DNA of 5,701 bases from Pseudomonadota bacterium (GTDB taxonomy: Bacteria; Pseudomonadota; Alphaproteobacteria; Rhizobiales; Rhizobiaceae): contig QGUU01000184.1 of NCBI GenBank assembly GCA_003242525.1, positions 1-5,701 on the forward strand, given 5' to 3'. This document shows positions 1-5,701 of the stretch, in pieces; positions within the stretch are counted from its first letter, which is position 1; every line of letters begins with the position of its first letter. The notes under the pieces were generated by a model. That model saw only the letters and a list, made by a program, of their open reading frames with translations. It searched no databases and had not been told where the DNA came from. The position numbers were made by a program, and so were the translations under genes.

Positions 1-2250
1 GAGGTGACGCTCCCGGCAGGGTCCATACTGGATCTGAGCCCCAATCCACCCTGGACCTGCTCGCCAGCGACGAGTCCGATCCGCTGCACGCATCCGGTTA
101 CGACGCTGGCGCCGGGTGGCTCTCTTGACCTAAGGCTAGGTTTCATGCCCGCCGCAGGCTGGCAAGGCAGTCATTTCGCCAATTGCGCGCGGTTCGACTA
201 CAAAGCCAGCCGCAAGCCCATATTCGGTCGTACTGACAACGACAGGGCATGTGCGCGCATTCCGGTCTGCAAGAAGGGGGACAATCGCCGCCTCTGCAAC
301 ACGCCGGACGGGGGCAAGGTCGACCTGATTCTCCAGAAGCGTGCCCGCCCCGCTGTCTGCACGGCCGATGGCAGATGCACCTTCGTCATCGACATAATCA
401 ACAATGGGACGGACACCTACAGCGGGCCGCTCGTCGTAACGGACGGCTATCCACTCGGTGCGCCTGCGTCCATCATCCCGTCGCCGTCCTGGTCCTGCGC
501 GCCGGATGGTTCCGGTCGCTTCCGCTGCGAAAATCCGGGCGTCGTATTGGTGCCGGGAGCATCCACCGCTCTTCGCGTTACAGCCACCATGCCTGCCGGA
601 TACGACAGGGAAAAGGTGACGAACTGCGCCGAACTCCGAGCCATCCCCGGCGAGACGATGACGGTAAACAACAGTGCCTGCGCCAGCGCGCGCTTGCCGC
701 GCAAGAATCCCGGTCAGCCGGCGCTGCGCATTACCAAGACCTGCGATCCGGCAGCAGCGAATGCTCCCACGGTGTCCTGCCGCATAACGGTCAGCAATCT
801 GGGCTCGGCTCAGCCTCTGGGGCCAGTTCGCGTCGTCGATGTCGCGAAAGCGATCGGGTCAAGCGCGCCCGTGCAGATCAATGCCGTTTTGCCTGACGGG
901 CCCGAATGGGCCTGCGATGAAGTACCTGCCACGGAACTAGCATGCCGTATTCCCGGCGATGCCATGGCGCCCGGCGCCACCCGTCACTTCGACGTGACAT
1001 TGACCGGGCAGGGGCGGTTCGAGAATTGTGCCCGTGGGTTCCACGGTCCGGCACCGGGGGACGACATCGTTCATCGCATCGGACAGGCCTGCGCCAAGGG
1101 CGGAGCCATCTCGCCGATTCGTGTCGAAAAGACCGGCGATAGCGAGTGCAAGGTCGGCCAGCCGTGCAATTTCCGCATCACCGTCACCAATGAAAGCGAT
1201 TCCGCGTTCTCTGCGCCCATGCGCTTCGGCGACGCCATCGGCATTGATGGCATCGGGCGCCTGGAAGGTCTGGCCATCCGTGATCTGTCTCCTGCCCTCG
1301 GATGTCCGGAAGCGCCGCAGACGCTTCCTCTGTCCTGCGTGGCTGCACTGGAACTGGGAGCGCGCGAGAGCCGTACCTATTCGATGACCGTGGTGTTGCC
1401 GGAAAGCGCTGCGCCCTCGGGATCGGATGGAAAGGCAAGCGGACAGAATTGTATCGGCGTGGTCTCACCCGATACGCCGGTGCGTGGCGGTGCGGGCGCT
1501 GGGGGTGCAGGCGAAGGCAGCAATGCCCATGCCTGCCACCGTTTCACCGTAGCGAAAGAGACGAAGCAGGAATGCTCCAAGGGCTTCGTCATGAATGCCC
1601 AGGGCAATTGCGTTTGCCCGCAAGGCAGCAGCTTTCGCAACGGTCGCTGCGTGCCGCAGGAGCCGCCAAAACCGACCAAGCCGAAGAAACCCCGTGAATG
1701 CGTGTTGCTGAAGGGTCAGGTACGCACGGCGTCCGGCCAGTGCGTCTGCCCGCGCGGAACCGAACTGGTAAACGGCGCCTGCATGAAGATCGTTCAGGAG
1801 CCGCCGGTGCGTGCCTGTAAGCTCCTTCCAGGCCAGATACGAACGCGAGACGGAAGATGTGTCTGTCCGCGCGGTACGGAGCTCAGGGGCAATCGCTGCC
1901 GGCCGGTCAGGACGGTCGAGGTCTGCAAGATACGCGGGCAGGTCCATGACAAGCAGGGCCGGTGCGTATGTCCGCGCGGCACAAACGCCATTCGCGGTGC
2001 TTGCCGCCCGACACAGGTCGAGCAATGCCCGCCAGGTACGGTGCTCAAGGGAAAGCGTTGCGTTCCCGTTCAGCGCAGCTGCCCACCGGGAATGATCGGC
2101 GAGTATCCAGATTGCTTCCGCAGGCGCGAGCCGCAGATCCGGATCGATCCCGGCCTGTTCCTGGACGTGATCCCGCGAGACCGCACGCGGCCCCAGCGCA
2201 CGCCCCGCCAGGATCGTCCGACAAGGATCATTCCGGGCACGAATTTCTGA
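1..2250 (+). CDS. Large secreted-type protein with DUF11/Ig-like repeats and C-terminal Cys-rich repeats (5' end missing)
   Basis: The frame is open to base 1, and the first residues already lie inside a repeat domain, so the GTG at base 4 is probably not the start. Residues are counted from that GTG (748 seen). Four beta-sandwich-like domains of about 130 residues follow each other: residues 1-86 (partial), 103-230, 238-365 and 370-512. They share a pattern: a hydrophobic strand ending in an NxG- or NLG-like turn, then WxC or GC, a second Cys, an APG-type turn, an NCA/NC motif and a final Cys. This resembles the DUF11 conserved repeat found in surface and secreted bacterial proteins. A Gly-rich linker (about 495-506) leads to six small Cys-rich repeats (524-704), split by a Pro/Lys linker at 551-564, and a basic, proline-rich tail (705-748). 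The paired cysteines suggest disulfides, hence an extracytoplasmic location (inference). No catalytic motif is visible, and the signal peptide would lie upstream of the window. An adhesin, envelope or matrix protein is the likeliest class; the function is unknown. Confidence 0.88.
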   Translation, partial: EVTLPAGSILDLSPNPPWTCSPATSPIRCTHPVTTLAPGGSLDLRLGFMPAAGWQGSHFANCARFDYKASRKPIFGRTDNDRACARIPVCKKGDNRRLCNTPDGGKVDLILQKRARPAVCTADGRCTFVIDIINNGTDTYSGPLVVTDGYPLGAPASIIPSPSWSCAPDGSGRFRCENPGVVLVPGASTALRVTATMPAGYDREKVTNCAELRAIPGETMTVNNSACASARLPRKNPGQPALRITKTCDPAAANAPTVSCRITVSNLGSAQPLGPVRVVDVAKAIGSSAPVQINAVLPDGPEWACDEVPATELACRIPGDAMAPGATRHFDVTLTGQGRFENCARGFHGPAPGDDIVHRIGQACAKGGAISPIRVEKTGDSECKVGQPCNFRITVTNESDSAFSAPMRFGDAIGIDGIGRLEGLAIRDLSPALGCPEAPQTLPLSCVAALELGARESRTYSMTVVLPESAAPSGSDGKASGQNCIGVVSPDTPVRGGAGAGGAGEGSNAHACHRFTVAKETKQECSKGFVMNAQGNCVCPQGSSFRNGRCVPQEPPKPTKPKKPRECVLLKGQVRTASGQCVCPRGTELVNGACMKIVQEPPVRACKLLPGQIRTRDGRCVCPRGTELRGNRCRPVRTVEVCKIRGQVHDKQGRCVCPRGTNAIRGACRPTQVEQCPPGTVLKGKRCVPVQRSCPPGMIGEYPDCFRRREPQIRIDPGLFLDVIPRDRTRPQRTPRQDRPTRIIPGTNF
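310..1539 (+). repeat. Three complete DUF11/Ig-like domain repeats within the large secreted protein
   Basis: These are protein-level repeats at bases 310-693, 715-1098 and 1111-1539; a partial copy precedes them at 1-261. Each begins with a charged-hydrophobic strand (VDLILQK, LRITKTC, IRVEKTG), followed by a Cys pair and an I/V-N or TV-N strand ([22 protein letters not shown]). Next come an aromatic or Gly residue before Cys, a Cys-containing strand, a turn (VPGAS, APGAT, LGARES), and NCA or NC near the end. The copies have diverged strongly, so this is an old domain array and not a recent DNA duplication. Matching them to DUF11 is by pattern only. Confidence 0.7.
1573..2115 (+). repeat. 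Array of six Cys-rich repeats (CVCPRGT-type)
   Basis: The four full units follow the consensus C-x(2-4)-G-x-V-x(4-5)-G-x-C-V-C-P-x-G-x(6-7)-C, at bases 1573-1650, 1699-1782, 1816-1899 and 1924-2004. Two shortened units of the form C-P-P-G-x(7)-C follow at 2026-2061 and 2080-2115. The spacing between first cysteines falls along the array: 42, 39, 36, 34, then 18 residues. The CVCPRGT core is also similar at DNA level (variants of tgyccgcgcgg), which fits duplication within the gene. The units resemble small disulfide-knot (EGF- or EB-like) modules, but no formal family assignment can be made by eye. Confidence 0.8.
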
Positions 2251-2365
2251 CGCCCGCGCGCAGGGCTCTTGCGGACCACCGGCATTCCACGGATTTCGGC
2301 GCAATACCTGTCGACAAGCCGCATCATGGCGGCTAGGGCGGAAGCATCGAAGGGAGCGCAGGCGA
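2251..2365. other. Intergenic gap between the repeat-protein gene and rpe
   Basis: This 115-base stretch holds the rpe Shine-Dalgarno (AGGGAG, 2351-2356). I found no convincing -35/-10 pair and no hairpin followed by a T-run. The rpe promoter is therefore not identified; it could lie here with a non-consensus sequence, or rpe could be transcribed from upstream. Confidence 0.6.
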
Positions 2366-3040
2366 ATGGCCGACAAGACACTTATTGCACCGTCCGTACT
2401 GGCGTCGGATTTTTCCAGGCTTGGCGACGAGGTCGAGGCGGTTGCCGCCGCTGGCGCGGACTGGATTCATCTCGATGTCATGGACGGGCATTTCGTGCCC
2501 AACATCACCTTCGGGCCCCCTGTCATCAAGGCAATCCGCAATCGGACTGACAAGTTCTTCGACTGTCACCTCATGATCGCGCCGGCAGATCCCTATCTTG
2601 CCGCCTTCGCCGAAGCGGGCTGCGATGGCATGACGGTGCATGCGGAAGCGGGGCCTCATCTTGACCGTTCGCTGCAGACGATCCGTAACCTTGGGAAGAA
2701 GGCGGGCGTTTCGATCAATCCGGCCACCCCGGAATCGGCAATTGAATATGTCCTGGACCGGCTCGACCTGATCCTGGTGATGTCAGTGAATCCCGGTTTC
2801 GGCGGTCAGGCCTTCATCCCGGCGGTCGTGGAAAAGATCAGGCGCATCAAGGCCCTTGTCGGCAGCCGTCCGATTCACATCCAGGTCGATGGCGGTATTA
2901 CCGAGGAAACCGCGCCCCTCGTTACGGCGGCCGGAGCGGACGTGCTGGTCGCCGGGGCGGCAATCTTCAAGGGCGACAGTGTCGACGCCTATCGCCAAAC
3001 GATCGAGGCGATCCGCAACGCCGGAAATGCCGCTGCATAA
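2366..3040 (+). CDS. rpe: Ribulose-phosphate 3-epimerase
   Basis: This cytoplasmic enzyme interconverts D-ribulose 5-phosphate and D-xylulose 5-phosphate in the pentose phosphate pathway (and in the Calvin cycle where present). The 224-residue protein has the family's usual length and TIM-barrel order. Visible residues are S10 in [11 protein letters not shown]35 and D37 in [13 protein letters not shown]68 in CHLM, the phosphate loop VNPGFGGQ at 141-148, and D175 in QVDGGI. H35, D37, H68 and D175 match the metal ligands of the family, with D37 and D175 as the acid/base pair. A further phosphate-binding Gly-rich turn is at 196-198. The ATG at 2366 is preceded by AGGGAG at 2351-2356, a spacing of 9 bases. 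It lies 115 bases after the repeat-protein gene and ends 18 bases from the convergent transporter gene. No cbb or other pentose-phosphate gene is adjacent, so a housekeeping role is likelier than carbon fixation. Confidence 0.97.
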   Translation: MADKTLIAPSVLASDFSRLGDEVEAVAAAGADWIHLDVMDGHFVPNITFGPPVIKAIRNRTDKFFDCHLMIAPADPYLAAFAEAGCDGMTVHAEAGPHLDRSLQTIRNLGKKAGVSINPATPESAIEYVLDRLDLILVMSVNPGFGGQAFIPAVVEKIRRIKALVGSRPIHIQVDGGITEETAPLVTAAGADVLVAGAAIFKGDSVDAYRQTIEAIRNAGNAAA

Positions 3041-3058
3041 ACGTCGGTCGCCGTCCAC

Positions 3059-4474
3059 TCAGCGGAAAAATATCAGGCTGGACACCACGAAGGTCGGAAT
3101 CAGCACCACGCCCGACCAGGCCATGTAACCAAAGAAGCTCGGCATGCGCACGCCTTGGTGGCGGGCAATGGCATAGACCATGAAATTAGGGGCGTTGCCG
3201 ATATAGGTGTTGGCGCCCATGAACACCGCGCCGGCCGAAATCGCGGCGAGGGTAGAGGCCATCTCGGTCATGAGATGCGCGGGGTCGCCTCCGGCAAGCT
3301 CGAAGAAGACCAGATAGGTTGGGGCATTGTCCAGGAAGGACGACAGCACGCCCGTCAGCCAGAAATAGGCAAGATCGTTGGGCTGCCCGTCGGGCCGGGT
3401 CACCAGTGCAACCAACGGGGCGAGTGCTCCCTGCGAGCCCGCCTGCAGGATCGCCACCACAGGAACGATGCATATGAAGATGGCAACGAAAAGTTTCGCC
3501 ACCTCCTTGATCGGTCCCCAGTTGAATCCGTTCGCAGCGCGATACTCCTTGCGCGTCAAGGCAAGCGACAGCAGGGCAAGCGCAATGATTACGACGTCGC
3601 GCACCAGATTCTGCAGTTCCACGGCCACGCCCATTATCGTGAGAGAGACGCCGGGCTTCCAGTAGGCGGACATGAGGATTGCCCCGATGACGCCAGCCAG
3701 CAGCGGCAGGTTGGCCAGCCCCCGCAGTCGCACCCTGGAATCCGGCGTCGGGTCCTTCATCTTCCGCAGTCCGCCCTCGCGGCGGTGAAGAACGATGTCC
3801 ATGCAGAGGAAGACGAACAGCACTACGCCGCCCACAAACAGCGTGTCCGGAAACAGGTGGGTGGTTGTCCAGAAGAAGTCGACGCCGCGAAGGAAACCGA
3901 CGAAGAGCGGCGGATCGCCCAACGGCGTGAGCGAGCCTCCTATGTTCGAGACGAGGAAGATGAAGAACACCACGACATGCGCATTGAAGGGCCGGTTGTC
4001 GTTGGCCCGGATCAGCGGCCGGATCATGATCATCGAGGCACCGGTGGTCCCCACGACGGAGGCAAGCAGCGTGCCGACCAGCAGGAGTGCGGCGTTGGTC
4101 AGCGGCGTGCCGTGAATGTTGCCGGCGACCAGAATGCCGCCGGCAATGGTGAACAGCGCGAACAGCAGGATGATGAAAGACATGTATTCGGTAAGCAGCG
4201 TGTGCAGCACCGCCGTGCCGGCAATTGCAGGCCCGTGAAAAGCCGCGAGCGGCAGCACGACCAGCGCTGCCCACAGGGCGACGATCTTACCATAGTGGTG
4301 TTCCCAGAAATGCGGAAACAGCAGGGGGCCGGTGGCGATCGAAAGAAGCAGGCCGGCAAAGGGCAGCGCCCAGAGCAGCGACATGCTGGTGCCGGGCAGA
4401 TGCGCGGCTTCGGAGGCAAGAGCGGGGCTGGCCGTCAGCCCCATGAACAGGGCCGCAGCAAGAAACTTCGTCAT
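3059..4474 (-). CDS. CitMHS/NhaD-like membrane transporter, annotated in relatives as sodium:proton antiporter
   Basis: This 471-residue protein has a signal peptide (hydrophobic residues 3-14, AxA-type site ALA-SEA near residue 20) and about ten to twelve further hydrophobic segments, for example near 32-53, 63-80, 97-119, 127-150, 166-180, 207-229, 255-271, 292-307, 326-346, 367-391, 405-420 and 450-469. Conserved ion-transporter-superfamily features are polar breaks in helices: GTTGASMIMIRP (142-153), SNIGGSLTPLGDPPLFVGF (176-194), SSFLDNAPTYL (378-388) and MGANTYIGNAPNFMVY (419-434). These resemble the paired re-entrant motifs of CitMHS and NhaD proteins and fit the putative citrate transport/CitMHS_2 group best (recalled, not searched). 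It should act in the inner membrane. The substrate cannot be read from sequence: Na+/H+ exchange and carboxylate transport are both possible. The ATG at 4474 follows GAGGG and AGAGGA purine tracts. The gene starts 37 bases after pncA on the same strand, suggesting cotranscription. Confidence 0.88.
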   Translation of the reverse strand: MTKFLAAALFMGLTASPALASEAAHLPGTSMSLLWALPFAGLLLSIATGPLLFPHFWEHHYGKIVALWAALVVLPLAAFHGPAIAGTAVLHTLLTEYMSFIILLFALFTIAGGILVAGNIHGTPLTNAALLLVGTLLASVVGTTGASMIMIRPLIRANDNRPFNAHVVVFFIFLVSNIGGSLTPLGDPPLFVGFLRGVDFFWTTTHLFPDTLFVGGVVLFVFLCMDIVLHRREGGLRKMKDPTPDSRVRLRGLANLPLLAGVIGAILMSAYWKPGVSLTIMGVAVELQNLVRDVVIIALALLSLALTRKEYRAANGFNWGPIKEVAKLFVAIFICIVPVVAILQAGSQGALAPLVALVTRPDGQPNDLAYFWLTGVLSSFLDNAPTYLVFFELAGGDPAHLMTEMASTLAAISAGAVFMGANTYIGNAPNFMVYAIARHQGVRMPSFFGYMAWSGVVLIPTFVVSSLIFFR

Positions 4475-4511
4475 ATGCCCTCGGTCCTCTATTGCCCGGC
4501 GCCGCGACGGG

Positions 4512-5111
4512 TCATGTCAACCGGGCGCCCGCCTCGCGCATCCTGCCCACCATTGCTTCCACGGAACCGTCGAGATTGATGCCGCGGCATGCGTCGAGGC
4601 GCACCGTCACGGCGAAACCTTGCTCGATTGCGTCGAGTGCCGAATAGGCGACGCAGAAATCGGTGGCAAGGCCGCACAAGGTGATTTCCCTGATCCCTCG
4701 CTCCCGCAGGTAACCCGCCAGCCCCGTCGGCGTGCGGTGGTCGTTCTCGAAGAAGGCGGAATAGCTGTCGATATCGTGACGGAATCCTTTCCGGATCACG
4801 AGCTCGGCCTTGGCCCAGGCCAGGCCGGGATGAAAGTCGGAGCCGATGCTGCCCTGGATGCAATGGTCCGGCCACAGCGTTTGCGGGCCATAAGGCATGT
4901 CAATGCTTTGAAAAGCCTGCTTGCCGGCATGGCTGGAGGCAAAGCTGGAGTGTCCGGCAGGATGCCAGTCCTGTGTCATGATCACATGGTCGAAATTGCG
5001 GATCAGGTCGTTGACCAGCGGAACGATCTCGTCCCCGCCTTCCACTGCCAGGGCTCCACCGGGACAGAAGTCGTTCTGCAGGTCAATCACGATCAGGGCC
5101 TGTTCGCTCAT
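4512..5111 (-). CDS. pncA: Nicotinamidase (isochorismatase-fold amidohydrolase)
   Basis: PncA hydrolyses nicotinamide to nicotinate and ammonia in the cytoplasm, feeding NAD salvage or nicotinate breakdown. The 199-residue protein is close to family size. It shows the catalytic triad D10 (in VIDLQNDFCPGGAL), K108 (in VIRKGF) and C153 (in GLATDFCVAYSAL). The metal-site residues are D48 and H50 (TQDWHPAGHSSFAS), H54 and H83 (WPDHCIQGS). The cis-peptide-type GLATD before the catalytic Cys is intact. The ATG at 5111 was chosen because the protein then begins directly with the first beta strand and a purine-rich GGAAAGG lies just upstream (5115-5121). The frame stays open to an ATG at 5318, but that extension is non-family sequence and crosses the divergent promoter. 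An in-frame ATG at 5123 is an alternative start. It is probably the first gene of an operon with the downstream transporter. Confidence 0.95.
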   Translation of the reverse strand: MSEQALIVIDLQNDFCPGGALAVEGGDEIVPLVNDLIRNFDHVIMTQDWHPAGHSSFASSHAGKQAFQSIDMPYGPQTLWPDHCIQGSIGSDFHPGLAWAKAELVIRKGFRHDIDSYSAFFENDHRTPTGLAGYLRERGIREITLCGLATDFCVAYSALDAIEQGFAVTVRLDACRGINLDGSVEAMVGRMREAGARLT

Positions 5112-5148
5112 CTGCCTTTCCATTTCCGTTGCGGGCGTGGCGGGAGCG

Positions 5149-5187
5149 CCCGGGGACACTTTCCCACGAGGGCCCCGGGTGACACCC
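5149..5187. repeat. GC-rich inverted repeat and overlapping GGGTGACACCC dyad
   Basis: CCCGGGG (5149-5155) and CCCCGGG (5173-5179) are perfect 7-base inverted copies with a 17-base loop. The second arm runs into GGGTGACACCC (5177-5187), whose 5-base halves are perfect complements around a single central A. If pncA is transcribed from near 5232 these lie in its leader and could fold. Seen from the plus-strand promoter they sit 30-70 bases upstream of the -35, where activators bind. There is no T-run, so they do not look like an intrinsic terminator. Confidence 0.45.
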
Positions 5188-5218
5188 TTCTGGCCGGGAG
5201 AAGCCGCGAAAAACCGCT

Positions 5219-5246
5219 TTGACAATCTCCGCCGGCTTGTTATCAT
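5219..5246 (+). promoter_or_regulatory. Predicted sigma70-type promoter of the FAD-subunit gene
   Basis: A perfect -35 TTGACA (5219-5224) is followed after 16 bases by TATCAT (5241-5246), five of six matches to the -10 consensus. Transcription would begin near 5253, giving a leader of about 80 bases before the GTG at 5332. Such a good match is unusual in a GC-rich alphaproteobacterium and suggests a strong promoter that needs repression. Confidence 0.6.
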
Positions 5247-5267
5247 TTGCATACGAATGAATTTGAA
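5239..5267 (-). promoter_or_regulatory. Candidate weak promoter facing pncA
   Basis: On the minus strand TTCAAA (5267-5262) and GATAAC (5244-5239) are separated by 17 bases; each matches four of six consensus positions. It would start pncA transcription near 5232, with a leader of about 120 bases. The match is modest and its main support is its position opposite the stronger divergent promoter. Confidence 0.25.
5243..5260. promoter_or_regulatory. Imperfect 18-bp dyad, candidate operator
   Basis: The sequence TCATTTGCATACGAATGA pairs at 7 of 9 positions about its centre at 5251/5252. It overlaps the -10 box of the plus-strand promoter and fills the spacer of the weaker minus-strand candidate, the place where a dimeric repressor would block both. 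AT-rich dyads around a central GTATAC-like core are common for GntR-family regulators, but no regulator gene is in view, so the family is a guess. Confidence 0.4.
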
Positions 5268-5319
5268 CGGCTGCGAGCATGGCGAGGCCTGCCGTGAATG
5301 TCGTTCGGCGGGGAGCACC

Positions 5320-5326
5320 GGGAAGG
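5320..5326 (+). promoter_or_regulatory. Shine-Dalgarno site fixing the FAD-subunit start
   Basis: GGGAAGG lies 5 bases before the GTG at 5332. The only in-frame ATG upstream (5257) has no ribosome-binding site and would begin about four bases after the predicted transcription start, so the GTG is the preferred start. Confidence 0.6.
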
Positions 5327-5331
5327 CCAGC

Positions 5332-5701
5332 GTGACGCGTTACGCCAAACCCACCAGCCTCGACGAGGCGCTTGCCCTGCTTGGCGATGCGCCGTGGCGC
5401 ATCTTGGCCGGCGGCACGGATTTTTATCCGTCGCTCGGCAACCGTCCCGTCAGGGAAAACATGCTGGACATCAACGGACTGGATGAGCTCCGTGGCATCA
5501 CCGCCAGCGCCAGCCATTGGCGCATCGGCGCACGCACCACCTGGACCGACATGGTTCAGGAGGAACTCCCGGCGGCCTTCGATGCGCTGAAGCAGGCTGC
5601 GCGAGAGGTCGGTTCGGTGCAGATACAGAATGTTGCCACTGTCGCCGGCAATATCTGCAACGCATCTCCCGCCGCAGACGGCGTGCCTGCCCTGCTGGTG
5701 C
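5332..5701 (+). CDS. FAD-binding (medium) subunit of a molybdenum hydroxylase, xanthine dehydrogenase/CO dehydrogenase family (3' end missing)
   Basis: The first 123 residues are visible and the frame stays open to the window edge; full family members are about 260-300 residues. They show the N-terminal strand RYAKPTSLDEALALL, the FAD pyrophosphate-binding loop LAGGTDFYP (25-33), WRIGARTTWTDM (63-74), and the second FAD motif SVQIQNVATVAGNICNASPA (95-114) followed by D116. This is the FAD_binding_5 domain pattern. The subunit passes electrons from the 2Fe-2S subunit to the final acceptor in a cytoplasmic complex with a molybdopterin large subunit. Because the FAD domain starts at residue 1, with no 2Fe-2S domain before it, this is the separate-subunit type and not the fused XdhA type. 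The substrate (xanthine, nicotinate, CO or another aromatic) is set by the large subunit, which is out of view. It diverges from pncA. Confidence 0.93.
   Translation, partial: MTRYAKPTSLDEALALLGDAPWRILAGGTDFYPSLGNRPVRENMLDINGLDELRGITASASHWRIGARTTWTDMVQEELPAAFDALKQAAREVGSVQIQNVATVAGNICNASPAADGVPALLV

Larger units (their letters stand above)
5112..5331. other. Divergent regulatory region between pncA and the hydroxylase FAD-subunit gene
   Basis: This 220-base intergenic region separates two divergent genes and is rich in dyad symmetry. From left to right it holds the pncA ribosome-binding site (5115-5121), an inverted repeat CCCGGGG/CCCCGGG (5149-5155 and 5173-5179) and the dyad GGGTGACACCC (5177-5187). 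These are followed by a strong plus-strand promoter (5219-5246), an imperfect operator-like dyad (5243-5260), an 18-codon ORF (5279-5335) and the FAD-gene ribosome-binding site (5320-5326). Confidence 0.7.

Noticed and set aside
249..896. A 215-codon plus-strand open frame inside the secreted-protein gene
   Set aside because: It is an out-of-frame shadow; its composition is rich in Arg, Gly and His and it has none of the repeat logic of the true frame.
2259..2273. A small hairpin (CGCA, 7-base loop, TGCG) after the secreted-protein gene
   Set aside because: The stem is only four base pairs and no T-run follows, so it is not credible as a terminator.
1465..2376. A 303-codon minus-strand open frame across the Cys-repeat region
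   Set aside because: It is a shadow frame in GC-rich DNA. It lacks a recognisable fold or motif and runs across the end of the well-supported repeat protein and into rpe.
3155..4579. A 474-codon plus-strand open frame covering the transporter gene
   Set aside because: It is the antisense mirror of the membrane protein. Its product is an implausible mix rich in His, Gln, Arg and Glu with no domain, while the minus strand gives a textbook transporter.
4332..5222. A 296-codon plus-strand open frame opposite pncA
   Set aside because: It lies antisense to an enzyme with all catalytic residues intact, and shows no family features of its own.
5112..5318. A 69-residue N-terminal extension of nicotinamidase from ATG 5318
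   Set aside because: The extension is unlike the family, would span the divergent promoter, and the protein core begins exactly at the ATG at 5111.
5257..5331. An upstream ATG start for the FAD subunit giving a Cys-containing 25-residue extension (C-x5-C-x2-C)
   Set aside because: It has no ribosome-binding site, lies about four bases after the predicted transcription start, and family members begin near the RYAKPTS strand; the cysteines do not match a known metal motif.
1..5701. tRNA, rRNA, CRISPR array, insertion sequence or phage attachment site
   Set aside because: No cloverleaf, spaced direct-repeat array, terminal inverted repeats with a transposase, or integrase gene was seen. The repeats present are coding-domain repeats or short dyads.

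Overview
The window looks like a stretch of chromosome from a GC-rich alphaproteobacterium, most plausibly Hyphomicrobiales (Rhizobiales). The basis is the high GC content by eye, GTG starts, purine-rich Shine-Dalgarno sites and the character of the proteins; no 16S or other marker is present, so the genus is open. It holds five protein genes. Both edge genes are cut by the window. No RNA genes, insertion sequences, integrase genes or CRISPR arrays were seen.

Layout. (1) Bases 1-2250, plus strand: the 3' part of a large secreted-type protein, made of four DUF11/Ig-like beta-sandwich repeats (the first truncated), then six small cysteine-rich repeats and a basic, proline-rich tail. (2) 2366-3040, plus strand: rpe, ribulose-phosphate 3-epimerase, complete with all active-site residues. 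(3) 3059-4474, minus strand, converging on rpe with an 18-base gap: a polytopic membrane protein of the CitMHS/NhaD-like ion-transporter group, with a cleavable-looking signal peptide. (4) 4512-5111, minus strand, 37 bases upstream of the transporter and probably in one operon with it: pncA, nicotinamidase. (5) 5332-5701, plus strand, divergent from pncA and cut by the right edge: the FAD-binding (medium) subunit of a molybdenum hydroxylase of the xanthine dehydrogenase/CO dehydrogenase family.

The 220-base divergent region between pncA and the FAD-subunit gene is the most informative non-coding part. It carries a near-consensus sigma70 promoter for the hydroxylase gene (TTGACA, 16-base spacer, TATCAT), a weaker candidate promoter facing pncA, and an imperfect 18-bp dyad that overlaps both, where a shared repressor could sit. 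Two further GC-rich dyads lie on the pncA side. An 18-codon upstream ORF ends in a GTGA overlap with the hydroxylase start.

How the genes may work together: pncA turns nicotinamide into nicotinate. The divergent stand-alone FAD subunit suits a three-subunit molybdenum hydroxylase, which could be a nicotinate dehydrogenase. The transporter could move the substrate or only handle ions. This nicotinamide/nicotinate catabolism reading is a hypothesis; the genes that would decide it lie beyond the right edge. The secreted repeat protein and rpe appear unrelated to it.
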